A stretch of DNA of 64,000 nt from Serratia liquefaciens ATCC 27592 (lineage in GTDB: Bacteria > Pseudomonadota > Gammaproteobacteria > Enterobacterales > Enterobacteriaceae). The notes under the pieces were generated by a model that was given only the letters and a program-made list of their open reading frames with translations, did no database searches and was not told where the DNA came from. Every line of letters begins with the position of its first letter. Position 1 is the first letter of the stretch. The stretch covers positions 1,860,001 through 1,924,000 of the forward strand of contig NC_021741.1 of NCBI RefSeq assembly GCF_000422085.1, given 5' to 3'. Shown in pieces: positions 53,587 to 63,728 of this stretch. Position numbers and translations under genes: made by a program.

Positions 53587-54365
53587 GTGCTGGGCGCAAC
53601 GCCCAGCTGGCGGCGGAACATGGCGCTGAAAGCACTGGGGCTGTCATAGCCCAAGTCCAGCGCCACTTCCAGCACCGAATGCCCGGCGGCCAGGGCATTC
53701 AATGCCGCCAGCAAACGGGCGCGGCGCACCCAGTCGCCAAAACGCAGCCCGGTTTCTCGTTGAAAACGTCGTGACAGCGTGCGGCCGCTGACGTTGATGT
53801 AGCTGGCGGCCTGTTCTAACTCCCAGGGGTGTGCCAGCGATTGCTGAATATGCCGGCACAACCTTAATAGGGCATCGCTGCGCGGTTCGGGCAAATTCAG
53901 CGGCAGGATTGGCAGCACACGCAATTCATCCAGGATCAGCTCCATAATTCGCTCTTCACGACCTCCCGTCGGATAATCCGCCGTAATGTCCATCGCACAG
54001 ATAATCAGCTCACGCAGCAACGGGGATATCTGCACCACTTCGCAGCTTGCCGGCAGGTCGGCTCGTGCCAGCGGATCGACTAACAGCGCTCTTGCCGCCA
54101 CTTTACCGGTGATTTGCAGACTGTGTTCTACGCGCGCAGGCAGCCAAACGCCACGCCCTGGGGGGACCACCCAACTGCCCAGACGAGTATTCACTTGCAC
54201 TACGCCGCTCAGGCTATGAATCAACTGTGCACAGTCGTGGTAATGGAGCGGTTCGAACTCGCCGTGCTGATAATCTTTGGCGACCGGCACAATCGAGCGG
54301 TTCGCGGGCACAGCGTCATGAAAAAGCAGCATTTCTTGGGGCATCCCCGGTCCACGGAAAATCAT
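53571..54365 (-). CDS. AraC-family transcriptional regulator
   Basis: 264 residues. An N-terminal cupin-like sensor ([31 protein letters not shown]) is joined to a C-terminal double helix-turn-helix (about 165-262, with [21 protein letters not shown] and [20 protein letters not shown]). The gene converges on and overlaps leuA2 by 16 bases and diverges from the bigR-like operon over about 107 bp. Which of these it controls is unknown; similar regulators often control adjacent efflux or metabolic genes. Confidence 0.88.
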   Translation of the reverse strand: MIFRGPGMPQEMLLFHDAVPANRSIVPVAKDYQHGEFEPLHYHDCAQLIHSLSGVVQVNTRLGSWVVPPGRGVWLPARVEHSLQITGKVAARALLVDPLARADLPASCEVVQISPLLRELIICAMDITADYPTGGREERIMELILDELRVLPILPLNLPEPRSDALLRLCRHIQQSLAHPWELEQAASYINVSGRTLSRRFQRETGLRFGDWVRRARLLAALNALAAGHSVLEVALDLGYDSPSAFSAMFRRQLGVAPSTYFAK

Positions 54366-54436
54366 AATGGCAGCATGCCACGCCGATACCTTTCATACCA
54401 GCCTCTGGTACGGTGAGGCGTTATAGTCTATAAATA

Positions 54437-54462
54437 AACAATATATAATTTAGTAAATTGTT
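54437..54462. promoter_or_regulatory. AT-rich palindrome, candidate ArsR/BigR operator
   Basis: Imperfect palindrome with AACAAT and ATTGTT arms around an ATATAATTTAGTAA centre, ten bp before the ArsR-type regulator start and within the divergent AraC/ArsR promoter region. BigR-type operators are AT-rich palindromes in this position; the assignment is inferred. Confidence 0.55.
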
Positions 54463-54472
54463 TGGAGGGAAG

Positions 54473-54784
54473 ATGGATATCGACAGTATGCGGCAGGCGG
54501 CAACGCAGGCCGGGGCATTGCTGCGGGCGCTGGGCAATGAAGATCGTTTACTGCTGCTGTGCCAACTCAGCCAGGGCGAGATGTCGGTGGGGGAGTTGTC
54601 ACAGGCGCTGGAGATCCGCCAGCCGACGCTTTCGCAACAGCTTGGGGTATTGCGTCAGGAAGGGCTGGTATCAACGCGGCGCGACGGTAAACAAATCTAC
54701 TATGCCGTTTGCGATCCGAAGGCGCTGACGCTGCTTAATACTTTATATCAACTCTTTTGCCCGGCACGGGAGGAGAGGCCATGA
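54473..54784 (+). CDS. bigR: ArsR-family regulator, BigR/YgaV-like
   Basis: 103 residues from ATG 54473 behind GGAGGGA. A winged helix-turn-helix typical of ArsR proteins (LSQALEIRQPTLSQQLGVLRQ) is followed by the wing GLVSTRRDGKQIYYAV. Cys30 (LLLCQLS) and Cys96 (QLFCPAR) correspond to the redox-active pair of BigR/SqrR/YgaV, which sense persulfide or H2S by disulfide formation. The next genes, YeeE/YedE-type transporters, match BigR operons for sulfide detoxification. The stop overlaps the next start codon (ATGA). Confidence 0.85.
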   Translation: MDIDSMRQAATQAGALLRALGNEDRLLLLCQLSQGEMSVGELSQALEIRQPTLSQQLGVLRQEGLVSTRRDGKQIYYAVCDPKALTLLNTLYQLFCPAREERP

Positions 54785-55214
54785 CCGTCGACTGGTTGCA
54801 TTTTACCCCGCTGTCCGCGCTGGTCGGCGGGGGATAATCGGCAGTGCGGTGGCGCTGTTGTTGCTGTTTAACGGCCGCGTCGCCGGCATCAGTGGCATTA
54901 CCGGTGGCTTGCTGACGCCGCAGGGTAAAGAGAAAGGCTGGCGGGCCGCATTTCTTGTCGGGTTGCTGATTTCGCCCTGGCTGTATCGTATCGCCAGACC
55001 TTTACCGGACATGCCGGTTAACGGCAGCAGTTTATGGCTGATCGCCGCCGGGATATTGGTCGGGCTGGGTACTCGCCTGGGCGGCGGCTGTACCAGCGGT
55101 CACGGTGTTTGCGGCGTGGCGAGATTGTCTCCGCGTTCATTACTGGCCACGGCGGTATTTATGCTGTTGGGGTTTATTACGGTATGGGCCGTTCGCCAGT
55201 GGGGGGGAGTTTAA
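54781..55214 (+). pseudogene. YeeE/YedE (PmpA-like) transporter, frameshifted near its start
   Basis: The ATG at 54781, overlapping the regulator stop, gives MTVDWLHFTPLSALVGGG and then a stop. The rest of the protein continues in another frame (SAVALLLLFNGRVAGISG onward to GGCTSGHGVCG and the C-terminus at 55214). One extra base in the five-G run at 54829-54833 would restore a single uninterrupted protein. The remainder has the expected YeeE helices and the Cys-containing GHG motif for thiosulfate/sulfur transport. Either a real frameshift, slippage control, or a sequence error in a homopolymer. Confidence 0.8.
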
Positions 55215-55218
55215 CGTG

Positions 55219-55638
55219 ATGTACCGATCCGTGTTTGCCTTACTGAGTGGCGCCATCTTTGGCCTTGGTCTGATCGTCGCCGGAATGGCCAATCCCGCCA
55301 AGGTGCTGGCTTTTCTCGATGTCACCGGCCACTGGGATCCGTCACTGGCCCTGGTAATGGTGGGAGCGATTGCGGTGGCGGCACCGGCGTTCTTTTGGGT
55401 TCGCCGCCGACCACGTACCTTGTTGGGTGAAACAGTACAACTCCCATCTTCCCGCCGCATCGACCGCCGCTTATTGGCAGGCAGCGCGCTGTTTGGCATC
55501 GGGTGGGGAATGGCGGGCATCTGTCCCGGCCCGGCCTGGGTGCTGGCCGGAGCGGGCTCGTCAGCCGGCTGGCAGTTCGTTGCGGCAATGCTGGCAGGAA
55601 TGGCGTTGTATGAAGTTATTCTGTTTTGGAGAAAATAA
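55219..55638 (+). CDS. YeeE/YedE-family transporter, second half (PmpB-like)
   Basis: 139 residues from ATG 55219. Four membrane segments and two family motifs: GLIVAGMANPAKVLAFLDV near the start and GMAGICPGPAW near the middle-C-terminus. Together with the preceding (frameshifted) gene it would make the two-part YeeE/YedE channel found in BigR operons, thought to move sulfur compounds. Its stop overlaps the next gene's start (TAATG). Confidence 0.88.
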   Translation: MYRSVFALLSGAIFGLGLIVAGMANPAKVLAFLDVTGHWDPSLALVMVGAIAVAAPAFFWVRRRPRTLLGETVQLPSSRRIDRRLLAGSALFGIGWGMAGICPGPAWVLAGAGSSAGWQFVAAMLAGMALYEVILFWRK

Positions 55639-56036
55639 TGCCGATAGCTAACGCGGTGTTGCGCATTGCCCGCCCGACCGACAGGTTACAGGAGATTGCG
55701 ACCCTGTACTGCCAGGGCTTGGGCTTCGAACGGCTGGGTGAGTTCCGCGATCATCAGGGTTTTGATGGCGTAATGGTCGGGCACCCACAACGGGGTTATC
55801 ACCTTGAGTTTACTCATCATCGGGGAGTGGCGGTGGGGCAGGCGCCGACGCAGGATCATCTGCTGGTGTTTTATCTGCCGGATGAACAGGAGTGGGTTAC
55901 AGGATGCCAACGCATGCTGACCGCCGGTTTTCGGCGCGTTGCGGCCTACAATCCCTACTGGGATGCCCATGGGCAGACATTTGAAGATCCGGACGGTTAC
56001 CGGGTGGTGTTGCAACAGCAGGCGTGGGGGCAATAA
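55638..56036 (+). CDS. VOC-superfamily protein, YycE-like
   Basis: 132 residues forming a glyoxalase/bleomycin-resistance (VOC) fold: two repeated beta-alpha-beta modules with LRIARPTDRLQEIATLYCQG at the start and FEDPDGYRVVLQQQ at the end. Possible metal ligands are His56 or so (YHLEF) and the Glu of FEDPDG. It is the last gene of the BigR-like operon, so a dioxygenase or thiol-conjugate reaction linked to sulfide oxidation is possible, but the substrate is unknown. Confidence 0.8.
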   Translation: MPIANAVLRIARPTDRLQEIATLYCQGLGFERLGEFRDHQGFDGVMVGHPQRGYHLEFTHHRGVAVGQAPTQDHLLVFYLPDEQEWVTGCQRMLTAGFRRVAAYNPYWDAHGQTFEDPDGYRVVLQQQAWGQ

Positions 56037-56039
56037 AAA

Positions 56040-56062
56040 AGCCAGCGCACCGGGCGCTGGCT
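56040..56062 (-). terminator. Terminator shared by the VOC and peptide-transporter genes
   Basis: Perfect 9-bp hairpin AGCCAGCGC/GCGCTGGCT. On the minus strand it is followed by TTTTTT, so it terminates the leftward transporter gene; in the rightward direction it follows the VOC stop. Confidence 0.88.
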
Positions 56063-56085
56063 GAAAGGGTCAAGCGAAAAGGCTA

Positions 56086-57639
56086 TCAGGCGTTGGTTGC
56101 CGGTTTCTGCGCGCTTTTACCCTGAGTATTTTCCATCATGCGACGGATAGGGACGATCAACAGGGTCAATACCGCGGCACAAATCAGCAGCGCAATTGAG
56201 CAGCGTGCGAACAGGTTAGGCAGCATTTCCAGTTGGTCGGCCTTAACATGGCCACCGATCAGGCCGGCAGCCAGGTTACCCAGCGCGCTGGCACAGAACC
56301 ACAGCCCCATCATCTGGCCGCGCATTCTTTCCGGTGCCAGCAGGGTCATGGTCGCCAACCCGATTGGGCTAAGGCAGAGTTCGCCTAGCGTCAGCATCAG
56401 GATACTGCCCACCAGCCACATCGGCGACACACCGGCACCGCCGTTGCTCAGCACGTTCTGCGCGGCCAGCATCATCAGGCCAAAGCCTGCTGCGGCGAAC
56501 AGAATGCCGATAACGAACTTGGTGATGCTGCTCAGGCGTACCTTGTTACGTGCCAGCGCAGGCCATGCCCAGCTAAATACCGGTGCCAGCAGGATAATAA
56601 ACAGGGCGTTGATTGACTGGAACCACACCGCCGGGATCTCGAAATCGCCGATCATACGGTTGGTGTAGTCGTTAGCGAACAGGTTGAACGAGGTCGGTTT
56701 CTGTTCGAATGCGGACCAGAAGAAGGCGGCTGACACCAGCAGGATAAAGCAGACCAGCAGGCGGGCACGCTCTTTGCGGCTCAGGCCGGCAAACACGAAC
56801 AGATAAATAAAGTACAGGGTCACCGAGGCGGCAATCACGTAAACCAGCATGCTGGCTACCGCTACCGGGTTAATCACGATGATGCCTTGGGCAATCAGGG
56901 TGATAACCACCGCCACGCCGACGGCTAACGCCAGCAGCCAGCGACCGACGCCGTTTTTCTTGGCGACCGGGCTGTTCCAGGTGGAGTCCAGGCCGACTTC
57001 GCTGTCATAGCGTTTCATCGCCGGTACCGCAAAGACGCGGAAGATCACCAGTGCCACCAACATACCGATCCCGCCGATGCCGAAGCCCCAGTGCCAACCG
57101 TGGGAACGGATCAACCAACCGGAGATCAGCGGGGCGATGAATGAGCCCATGTTGATGCCCATATAAAACAGCGAGAAGCCACCGTCGCGGCGGTTGTCGC
57201 CTTTCTTATACAGAGTGCCGACCATCACCGAGATACAGGTCTTGAACAGACCAGACCCCAGCACGATAAACATCAGGCCGATGAAGAACAGGTTATTGCC
57301 CATGACGGCAGACAGGGCGATCGACAGGTGGCCCAGCGCGATCAGAATCGAGCCGTACCACACAGCTTTTTGCTGGCCAAGCCAGTTATCCGCCAACCAG
57401 CCGCCCGGCAGGGCAGCCAGGTACATGCTGCCGGCGAAAATGCCGACAATCGCCGAGGCGTTTTCACGTGCCAACCCCATACCGCCGTCGTAAACGGTGG
57501 CGGCCATGAACAGGATCAGTAATGGGCGAATGCCGTAAAACGAGAACCGCTCCCACATTTCGGTAAAGAACAGGGATCCGAGCGGATAAGGATGGCCGAA
57601 GAAGGTCCGGCTTTCTTGTTTATTAACAGAGGATTGCAT
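56086..57639 (-). CDS. POT-family proton-dependent oligopeptide transporter
   Basis: 517 residues with about 14 membrane helices. The signature FFTEMWERFSFYG carries the ExxERF motif used for proton coupling, and GGWLADNWLGQQKA and FSLFYMGINMGSF are typical of POT transporters. It imports di- and tripeptides with protons. The sequence is closer to the YjdL/PepT-So-like branch than to DtpA/DtpB, so I give no symbol. Monocistronic with a good terminator at 56040. Confidence 0.9.
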   Translation of the reverse strand: MQSSVNKQESRTFFGHPYPLGSLFFTEMWERFSFYGIRPLLILFMAATVYDGGMGLARENASAIVGIFAGSMYLAALPGGWLADNWLGQQKAVWYGSILIALGHLSIALSAVMGNNLFFIGLMFIVLGSGLFKTCISVMVGTLYKKGDNRRDGGFSLFYMGINMGSFIAPLISGWLIRSHGWHWGFGIGGIGMLVALVIFRVFAVPAMKRYDSEVGLDSTWNSPVAKKNGVGRWLLALAVGVAVVITLIAQGIIVINPVAVASMLVYVIAASVTLYFIYLFVFAGLSRKERARLLVCFILLVSAAFFWSAFEQKPTSFNLFANDYTNRMIGDFEIPAVWFQSINALFIILLAPVFSWAWPALARNKVRLSSITKFVIGILFAAAGFGLMMLAAQNVLSNGGAGVSPMWLVGSILMLTLGELCLSPIGLATMTLLAPERMRGQMMGLWFCASALGNLAAGLIGGHVKADQLEMLPNLFARCSIALLICAAVLTLLIVPIRRMMENTQGKSAQKPATNA

Positions 57640-58112
57640 AACGTCTTCCCAATAAAATGCGCCGCATTGATGCAGCTTATACTGTGGTATGTATGTGTAT
57701 TTAAGGAAGGTGATCCGCCCAATGCGGATTACCCGACAAAACCGTAGCTGCAGCGCCTGTGAACCGTGGAAAGCGCGTTAGCCTTTTTTCACTTGGCCAA
57801 TGATTTACAACTGGCGTGATATTATTTAACCATTTGATAACTGGATGATGGTTTTGTCTAGTCCCTGTATCCCATTTTTTAGATGAAAAGTCGACAAACA
57901 TCTCCTTTCCTGGTTTTTATGTTGGTTAAGGCGGGATTGTTATTGACAGCTGGTTTATTGCGCTAAAAGTTAATTATCTGTTTAAAAACATGGAATTACA
58001 TTGAGATTATTCTTATGGGAATAGGGTGAAGAGGCGCAGAGGGTATCAATACTAAAAGTAAGGTAAACAGGGACTCGGCTCTGTTTGAGCGCAGAACTGG
58101 TGATAAATACGG
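57640..58112. other. Intergenic region upstream of the peptide transporter and downstream of mdtG
   Basis: 473 bp, AT-rich, with no reading frame I would call and no clear hairpin terminator. It should hold the transporter promoter and the mdtG 3' end signals. Confidence 0.5.
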
Positions 58113-59351
58113 CTATTGTTCTTCCTGCAGAGTGTCTTCTCTCATTCGCGCCGGGCGGCGTTGCAAACACCACCAGGAATAAATTGCATTGAACAGCACC
58201 ACCATTGCGGTCACGCAGAACACCGCCCGGAAGCCGTAACTGGCAGAAACCGCTGCGCCCATCAGCGGGCCGCTGACGTTGCCTATATCCCGGAATGACT
58301 GGTTATAGCTAAAGATCCGGCCGGCCACCTGATTGGTGCAGTTATAAATCAACAGTGTTTGTACGGCCGGCAGCAGTGCGCCATCGGCGGCGCCAAGCAG
58401 GAAGCGCAGCACGCCGAGCTGCCATGGGGTTTGCACGAAGGCCATTGGGATCAGCAACAGTACCGACACGATCAGCATAAACACCAGAATGCGCTCCGGG
58501 CCAATCCGGTCACCCAGTTTGCCCAGCCGTGGTGCACTCATCAGTGCGGCTACGCCGGGGACAGAAGCGATCAGGCCGCTGACAAAGGCCAGGTTATGGA
58601 TATTGCCCGCCAAATCGCGCACGTACAGCGTCAGAATCGGCGCAATGGATCCTGTGGCAATCTGAATAATCATGGTGGTCACAAACAGGCTAAGGATCAG
58701 TTTGGGACTTTTCAGCGCTGCGAAAACTTGGCGAGCATGCAGCATGTCTTTCTTCTGTACCGGGGTGAATTGTTCTTTAACGTACAGCAGCGTTAAAACA
58801 AAGCAGGCCAACAGCACGCCGGCAGTGATGTAGAACACCGGTCGCAGGCCGTACTGGTCGGCCAGTAAACCGCCGATCAACGGACCAATCAATGCCCCGC
58901 TGACGCCGCCGGTGGACAGGGTGCCCAGCGCCCAGCCGCTGCGATTGCGCGGTACCTGGGTGGCAATCAGCGCGTTGGCGTTGGGAATAAAGCCACCGAG
59001 CAGGCCCAACACCGCGCGCAACGCCAAGAACTGCCAGATATTCTGCGCCATACCCATTAAAAGCATCACAATCGACATGCCCAGCGCCGATCGCAACAGC
59101 ATCAACTTACGCCCGCGGCGGTCGGCCAGCCCGCCCCAGAATGGGGAAGCAATTGCTGAAAACAGGAAGGTGATGCTGAATACCAGACCGGACCACATGT
59201 TCAAGGCTTCGTGACCGGTAACACCGAGGGTTTCTACATAGAGTGGCAGGAAGGGCATGATCAGGCTGAACGCGGCACCGGTCAGGAAGCACCCCAGCCA
59301 GGTGACGAAAAGGTTGCGTTTCCAGTTGATGGGTTCTGGTGCCGAAGCCAT
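58113..59351 (-). CDS. mdtG: MdtG, MFS multidrug efflux transporter
   Basis: 412 residues with 12 membrane helices, starting at ATG 59351 (CAGGAA upstream; a longer frame to 59399 is open). Landmarks shared with E. coli MdtG are [20 protein letters not shown], the MFS motif [13 protein letters not shown] and [18 protein letters not shown]. In E. coli it confers fosfomycin and deoxycholate resistance and is in the MarA/SoxS/Rob regulon. Neighbouring lpxL and msyB also match E. coli order. Confidence 0.93.
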   Translation of the reverse strand: MASAPEPINWKRNLFVTWLGCFLTGAAFSLIMPFLPLYVETLGVTGHEALNMWSGLVFSITFLFSAIASPFWGGLADRRGRKLMLLRSALGMSIVMLLMGMAQNIWQFLALRAVLGLLGGFIPNANALIATQVPRNRSGWALGTLSTGGVSGALIGPLIGGLLADQYGLRPVFYITAGVLLACFVLTLLYVKEQFTPVQKKDMLHARQVFAALKSPKLILSLFVTTMIIQIATGSIAPILTLYVRDLAGNIHNLAFVSGLIASVPGVAALMSAPRLGKLGDRIGPERILVFMLIVSVLLLIPMAFVQTPWQLGVLRFLLGAADGALLPAVQTLLIYNCTNQVAGRIFSYNQSFRDIGNVSGPLMGAAVSASYGFRAVFCVTAMVVLFNAIYSWWCLQRRPARMREDTLQEEQ

Positions 59352-59550
59352 AAATTCCTGCTGCAAAAGGAGGAGCGCTTTGCGCGTGTGCACAGGCAAT
59401 GGGGCAAAGCAAAAAAGTTAGCCTGGTAAGTATGCGCTTAATTATAGGCGGCATCAATCGATGTGGCAGGGGATATTCTGAAAATGAAATAAAGTTTTAA
59501 AAATTGAATATAGACAGTATTCCGCGCTGTGCGCGCGGAAAAAAGCTTAC

Positions 59551-59835
59551 TTAAAGCCCGGCGAGCAGTTCAAAACCGCTGGAGGTTGTCGAGAGGGCTA
59601 CGTCGGTTATCTCATAGTGAGCCACGGCATTGAAGGGATCTTGCGCCACGATGGTATCCAGCTGTGAACGATCTATCCCTTTCACCAGGATCACACCGCC
59701 GGTGCGCGGGTTTTTGCGACCGGAGGCGATAAAGGTGCCGTCCTGGAAGTATTTTTTCAACCAGGCGATGTGCCCCTCTAGGTGGCTGTCGACTTCTTCT
59801 ATCGGGCGATGGTAGGTCAGGCTAACGATGTACAT
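59551..59835 (-). CDS. YciI-family protein
   Basis: 94 residues, starting MYIVSLTYHRPIEEVDSHLE. The family core, HIAWLKKYFQDGTFIASG with the His and the later RTGGVIL and DPF, is present. YciI folds as a ferredoxin-like dimer; a conserved His-Asp pair suggests an enzyme but the reaction is unknown. A longer frame upstream is open but its sequence is not family-like. It follows lpxL in the same direction about 100 bp away. Confidence 0.85.
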   Translation of the reverse strand: MYIVSLTYHRPIEEVDSHLEGHIAWLKKYFQDGTFIASGRKNPRTGGVILVKGIDRSQLDTIVAQDPFNAVAHYEITDVALSTTSSGFELLAGL

Positions 59836-59939
59836 AACGGCTTCAGGATGAACGACGAAGGCTTTACCATCCCACCGTTGCCGTCGTTTCTCAAGATCTG
59901 CGGCATAAAAAACTAACCCGCCAAACGGCGGGCCAGATG

Positions 59940-60860
59940 TCAGTAGAGTGAAGGCTCGCCTTCTGGGCGGGTCTTGAAGCGACGGTGTAGCCACATGTAT
60001 TGATCCGGTGCCATCAGGATCTCTTTTTCGACCACTTTATTCATAAACGCAGCGGCCTCGAGCTCATTATCCAGCGGGAAGTTTTCCACCGCCGGCTGCA
60101 TAATCAGCTCATACCCTTTAGCATCCGGCAAGCGGCGTGGGGTAAAGGGAATAATGGCCGGTTTACCCATTCGTACCAGCACGTAGCTGCCGGTGGTGGT
60201 GGCGGCTTTTTCAACGGCGAACAACGGGGCGAACACGCTGCTGCGCGGGCCGTAGTCGTGGTCCGGAGCGTACCAGATAATATCACCCTGTTTCAGGGCC
60301 CGGATCATGCCTTTCACGTCTTTGCGGTCCAGCATGGATTTGTTGGAGCGCATGCGGCCCCAGGTTTGCAGCCAGTCCATCAGCTTGTTGTCGTGCGGCC
60401 GATAAACGCCGATGCCCGGGTTGTGAATGCCAAAGATGCGGGCGCCCAGTTCCAGCGTCAGAAAGTGCAGACCGATCAACAAAACGCCCTGATGGTTGTC
60501 GCGCGCTTTTTGGATATGCTCCAGTCCGCTGACTTTGAACCAACGCTCGATACGCCAGTTCGGCCAAAACCACGCCATGCCGGTTTCAAATAGCCCCATG
60601 CCGACGGATTCAAAGTTCTGCACGACCAGCGCATCGCGCTCGGCTTGCGGCATGTCCGGGAAGCATAACACCAGGTTACGTTGTGCAATGGCCACACGGC
60701 GCTTGAGAAAGCGCATGGAAAAACGGCCCAGCCAGGTGCCCAGACGATAAATAATCGGGTAAGGCAGCAAGACCAATAAGTAGAGCAAACCGATGCCGAA
60801 CCAGGTAAGCCAGTAACGTGGATGCAGTAAAGAGCGATTAAAAGAGGGAACTTGAGTCAT
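59940..60860 (-). CDS. lpxL: LpxL (HtrB), Kdo2-lipid IVA lauroyltransferase
   Basis: 306 residues, exactly the E. coli LpxL length. One N-terminal membrane helix (about 16-36) anchors a cytosolic acyltransferase domain with the catalytic HX4E at His132-Glu137 (LHFLTLE) and the [11 protein letters not shown] segment. It adds the lauroyl secondary chain to lipid A, important for outer-membrane integrity and growth at high temperature. The gene is divergent from a small membrane gene over about 270 bp. Confidence 0.95.
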   Translation of the reverse strand: MTQVPSFNRSLLHPRYWLTWFGIGLLYLLVLLPYPIIYRLGTWLGRFSMRFLKRRVAIAQRNLVLCFPDMPQAERDALVVQNFESVGMGLFETGMAWFWPNWRIERWFKVSGLEHIQKARDNHQGVLLIGLHFLTLELGARIFGIHNPGIGVYRPHDNKLMDWLQTWGRMRSNKSMLDRKDVKGMIRALKQGDIIWYAPDHDYGPRSSVFAPLFAVEKAATTTGSYVLVRMGKPAIIPFTPRRLPDAKGYELIMQPAVENFPLDNELEAAAFMNKVVEKEILMAPDQYMWLHRRFKTRPEGEPSLY

Positions 60861-61134
60861 GTGTTCTCAGCTTAGAAGCAGTCATTTAATGATAATAACA
60901 GAGTCATAGTATGGCCTACATCCGCAGGAGGTTTGGCCATGTATCAACTTTCTGCCGTTTATAACCGAGTATTGTGGCACTTTTATCGCGCAACGTGAAA
61001 AAACACCGCATTAAAACATAATTTTTAGTGATGAATGGACATGATTTGGCGATTAATTGGGCTGATGCGCTCAAAAGGATAAAGTTGGCAGACGTGGGCG
61101 GCGTATAATTTTGCCCAAATTTTTAGGGGGATGT

Positions 61135-61296
61135 ATGTTGGCTTCATGGTTAAGTGCGGGTTTATTAGTCTCAGGAGCACTGTTGGGCAGCGTTGGCGCA
61201 CACCTGCAGTTTAATCCGTTACTGCTGGTGGCAGGTGTCGCATTGCTGGCAGGTATCGTGATTTCCGGTTTTACCGAATGCCGGGGCAGAGGCTGA
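61135..61296 (+). CDS. Small two-helix membrane protein, 53 residues
   Basis: Starts at ATG 61135 with AGGGGG seven bases upstream. Two hydrophobic helices (about 5-24 and 28-47) are separated by a short AHLQFN turn; the tail is FTECRGRG. No family recognised. A TATAAT-like element (GTATAATTT at 61104) about 30 bp upstream supports expression. It occupies the position between lpxL and trhO where E. coli carries other small yce genes. Confidence 0.6.
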   Translation: MLASWLSAGLLVSGALLGSVGAHLQFNPLLLVAGVALLAGIVISGFTECRGRG

Positions 61297-61314
61297 GCAT
61301 CTACCCCAGAATCA

Positions 61315-62412
61315 TCAGTCGTTTTTGAACAACCCTTTCAATACGTGCGGTTCAGAACGCCAATATTGCGGTGGCGCGCTGACCTTCTCGCCCAATTTGG
61401 CGGCGGCGTGCCATGGCCAACGTGGGTTGTAAAGGATACCGCGCGCCAGCGCCACCATATCCGCCTGCCCGGTGGCGACAATCGCTTCCGCCTGTTCCGG
61501 CTCGGTGATTAATCCCACGGCAATGGTCGGCAGCCCGCTTTCCCGCTTGATGGTCTCGGCGAACGGTACCTGGTAATTCGGCCCCACCGGGATTTTCTGC
61601 AGTGGCGAAAGGCCACCGCTGGAAACATGGATGTAGTCGCACCCCAGCTCCTTCAGCGCTTTTGCCAAGGCTACCGACTGCTGTTCATCCCAGCCGCCCT
61701 CGACCCAGTCGCTAGCGGAAATACGCACGCCAAGCGCTTTTTGTGCCGGGAATACGGCACGCACTTCATTGTAAATCTCCAGCAGCAGACGCATGCGGTT
61801 TTGCAATGAACCGCCGTACTGGTCGTTACGTTGGTTAGACAGCGGTGACAGGAACTGGTGTAACAGATAACCGTGTGCGCCATGCAGTTCAATCAGTTCA
61901 AAACCTAGCCGATCCGCGCGTTTCGCCGCAGTAACGAACTGCGCTTTCAATTGTTCAATTTGTTCCAGGCTCATTGCTGCCGGAGAGGCATCATGCTGGG
62001 CGAAGGGGATATCCGAGGCGGACAGCGTCTGCCAGCCGCCGTCTGCCCTGTTCAGTTGGCCCCCACCGGCCCAGGGAACGGCACAGGAGGCTTTGCGCCC
62101 GGCGTGGCCGAGCTGAATGCCCAGTGGCAAAGTGGCGTGTTTTCTTACCGCTTGTACCACTTCTGCAAGCGCCTGTTCCGTCGCGTCGTCCCACAGGCCG
62201 AGATCGTTGGGGGTGATGCGTCCTTCGGGGGCGACCGATGTGGCCTCGACAATCAACAGGCCTGCGCCGGACAACGCCAGATGACCGAGATGCATCGTGT
62301 GCCATTCGGTGGCCTTGCCGTTATCGGCGGAGTATTGGCACATCGGTGCGATAACTATACGGTTGGGCAAACTCAGTTTCCCCAGCGTAATCGGGGTAAA
62401 TAGCTGACTCAT
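61315..62412 (-). CDS. Old Yellow Enzyme-family NADPH dehydrogenase, YqjM-like
   Basis: 365 residues of an FMN-binding TIM barrel. APMCQYSA (Cys25) marks the YqjM/XenA class, in which the Cys tunes the flavin. The substrate-binding HAGRKAS and the ELHGAHGYLLHQFLSPLSN FMN region are clear. These enzymes reduce activated C=C bonds and nitro compounds with NADPH. No related gene is adjacent; it is convergent with the small membrane gene and divergent from trhO. Confidence 0.9.
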   Translation of the reverse strand: MSQLFTPITLGKLSLPNRIVIAPMCQYSADNGKATEWHTMHLGHLALSGAGLLIVEATSVAPEGRITPNDLGLWDDATEQALAEVVQAVRKHATLPLGIQLGHAGRKASCAVPWAGGGQLNRADGGWQTLSASDIPFAQHDASPAAMSLEQIEQLKAQFVTAAKRADRLGFELIELHGAHGYLLHQFLSPLSNQRNDQYGGSLQNRMRLLLEIYNEVRAVFPAQKALGVRISASDWVEGGWDEQQSVALAKALKELGCDYIHVSSGGLSPLQKIPVGPNYQVPFAETIKRESGLPTIAVGLITEPEQAEAIVATGQADMVALARGILYNPRWPWHAAAKLGEKVSAPPQYWRSEPHVLKGLFKND

Positions 62413-62619
62413 GACGTCCTCCAGGTCCGTGGTAAAAATGGGATAAGCTCCCTTAAGGCTTATCGAGATTTGTGAGCGACGTCAAGCTTCCAGCCTTTGT
62501 TATCACCGGTGCGTTAATGCTGTTTTGAGCTACATTTTCGGGTATTATGTGCGCCGCGCGTGGGCCGGCGGCCGGCGCGCATCAAAATCAGTCACCTCCG
62601 AAAGACAGGAAAGTACACC

Positions 62620-63690
62620 ATGCCAGTGTTACATAACCGAATTTCTAACGAGGAACTGAAGGCGCGCATGCTGGCGGAAACCGAGCCGCGCACCACAGTT
62701 TCTTTTTATAAATACTTCACCCTCGACGATCCCAAAGCGTTTCGCGACAGCCTCTACGTTCAGTTCGACAAGCTGAAGGTGTTTGGCCGCATTTATGTGG
62801 CGAAAGAGGGCATCAACGCGCAAATCAGCGTACCGCAGAACAAGTTCGAGGCGTTTAAAGCCGCGTTGTTTGCCTCGCATCCGGCGTTGGATCAGGTGCG
62901 TCTGAATATCGCACTGGAAGACGACGGCAAATCCTTCTGGGTGCTGCGCCTGAAGGTGCGCGATCGCATCGTCGCCGATGGCATCGATGATGAAAGCTTC
63001 AACCCAGCGAATGTCGGTGAGTATTTACAGGCCGATCGCGTAAACCAGATGATTGACGATCCGGATACGCTGTTTGTCGATATGCGTAACCACTACGAAT
63101 ATGAAGTCGGCCACTTCGAGAACGCCATCGAAGTGCCTTCAGATACTTTCCGCGACCAGTTGCCGATGGCGGTCGAGATGCTGCAGGACAATAAAGACAA
63201 AAATATTGTCATGTATTGCACCGGCGGTATTCGCTGTGAAAAAGCCAGTGCGTATATGCTGCATAACGGCTTCAAAAACGTCTATCACGTGGAAGGCGGC
63301 ATTATTGAGTACGCGCGCAAGGCGAAAGAGCAGGGGCTGCCGCTGAAGTTCGTCGGCAAAAACTTTGTGTTCGACGAGCGCATGGGCGAGCGGATTTCTG
63401 ACGATGTGATCGCCAATTGCCACCAGTGCGGCGCACCTTGCGATACCCATACCAACTGCAAGAATGACGGCTGTCACCTGCTGTTTATTCAGTGCCCGAG
63501 CTGTGCCGCCAAGTTTGAAGGTTGCTGCAGCGAGATCTGCCGCGAAGAGCTGAAGCTGCCGCGTGAAGAGCAGCGTGCGCGCCGCGCTGGCCGTGAGAAT
63601 GGCATCAAGATTTTCAATAAGTCGAAAGGGTTATTGCAGACCACGATGCATATTCCGGCACCGGAAGAAGATAAAGGCTCAGCCAACTGA
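62620..63690 (+). CDS. trhO: TrhO (YceA), tRNA uridine-34 hydroxylase
   Basis: 356 residues from ATG 62620. An N-terminal domain (about 20-120) is followed by a rhodanese domain with the active Cys200 in [12 protein letters not shown]-terminal Cys-rich part follows, with [11 protein letters not shown] and two further Cys pairs, likely a zinc or structural cluster. TrhO makes 5-hydroxyuridine at position 34 of tRNA using oxygen. In E. coli yceA precedes yceI, as here. Confidence 0.93.
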   Translation: MPVLHNRISNEELKARMLAETEPRTTVSFYKYFTLDDPKAFRDSLYVQFDKLKVFGRIYVAKEGINAQISVPQNKFEAFKAALFASHPALDQVRLNIALEDDGKSFWVLRLKVRDRIVADGIDDESFNPANVGEYLQADRVNQMIDDPDTLFVDMRNHYEYEVGHFENAIEVPSDTFRDQLPMAVEMLQDNKDKNIVMYCTGGIRCEKASAYMLHNGFKNVYHVEGGIIEYARKAKEQGLPLKFVGKNFVFDERMGERISDDVIANCHQCGAPCDTHTNCKNDGCHLLFIQCPSCAAKFEGCCSEICREELKLPREEQRARRAGRENGIKIFNKSKGLLQTTMHIPAPEEDKGSAN

Positions 63691-63699
63691 GCCTGAAAG

Positions 63700-63725
63700 A
63701 AGCGCGGCGTTCTTGCCGCGCTTTT
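63700..63725 (+). terminator. Terminator between trhO and yceI
   Basis: AAGCGCGGC-GTTCTT-GCCGCGCTT followed by TT, 10 bp past the trhO stop; the A-rich left side also serves the convergent yceI gene. Confidence 0.8.
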
Positions 63726-63728
63726 GCA

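Noticed and set aside
59520..59540. Perfect 8-bp hairpin TTCCGCGC/GCGCGGAA as a terminator
   Set aside because: It is followed by A rather than T on the plus strand, and on the minus strand the T-run precedes the hairpin.
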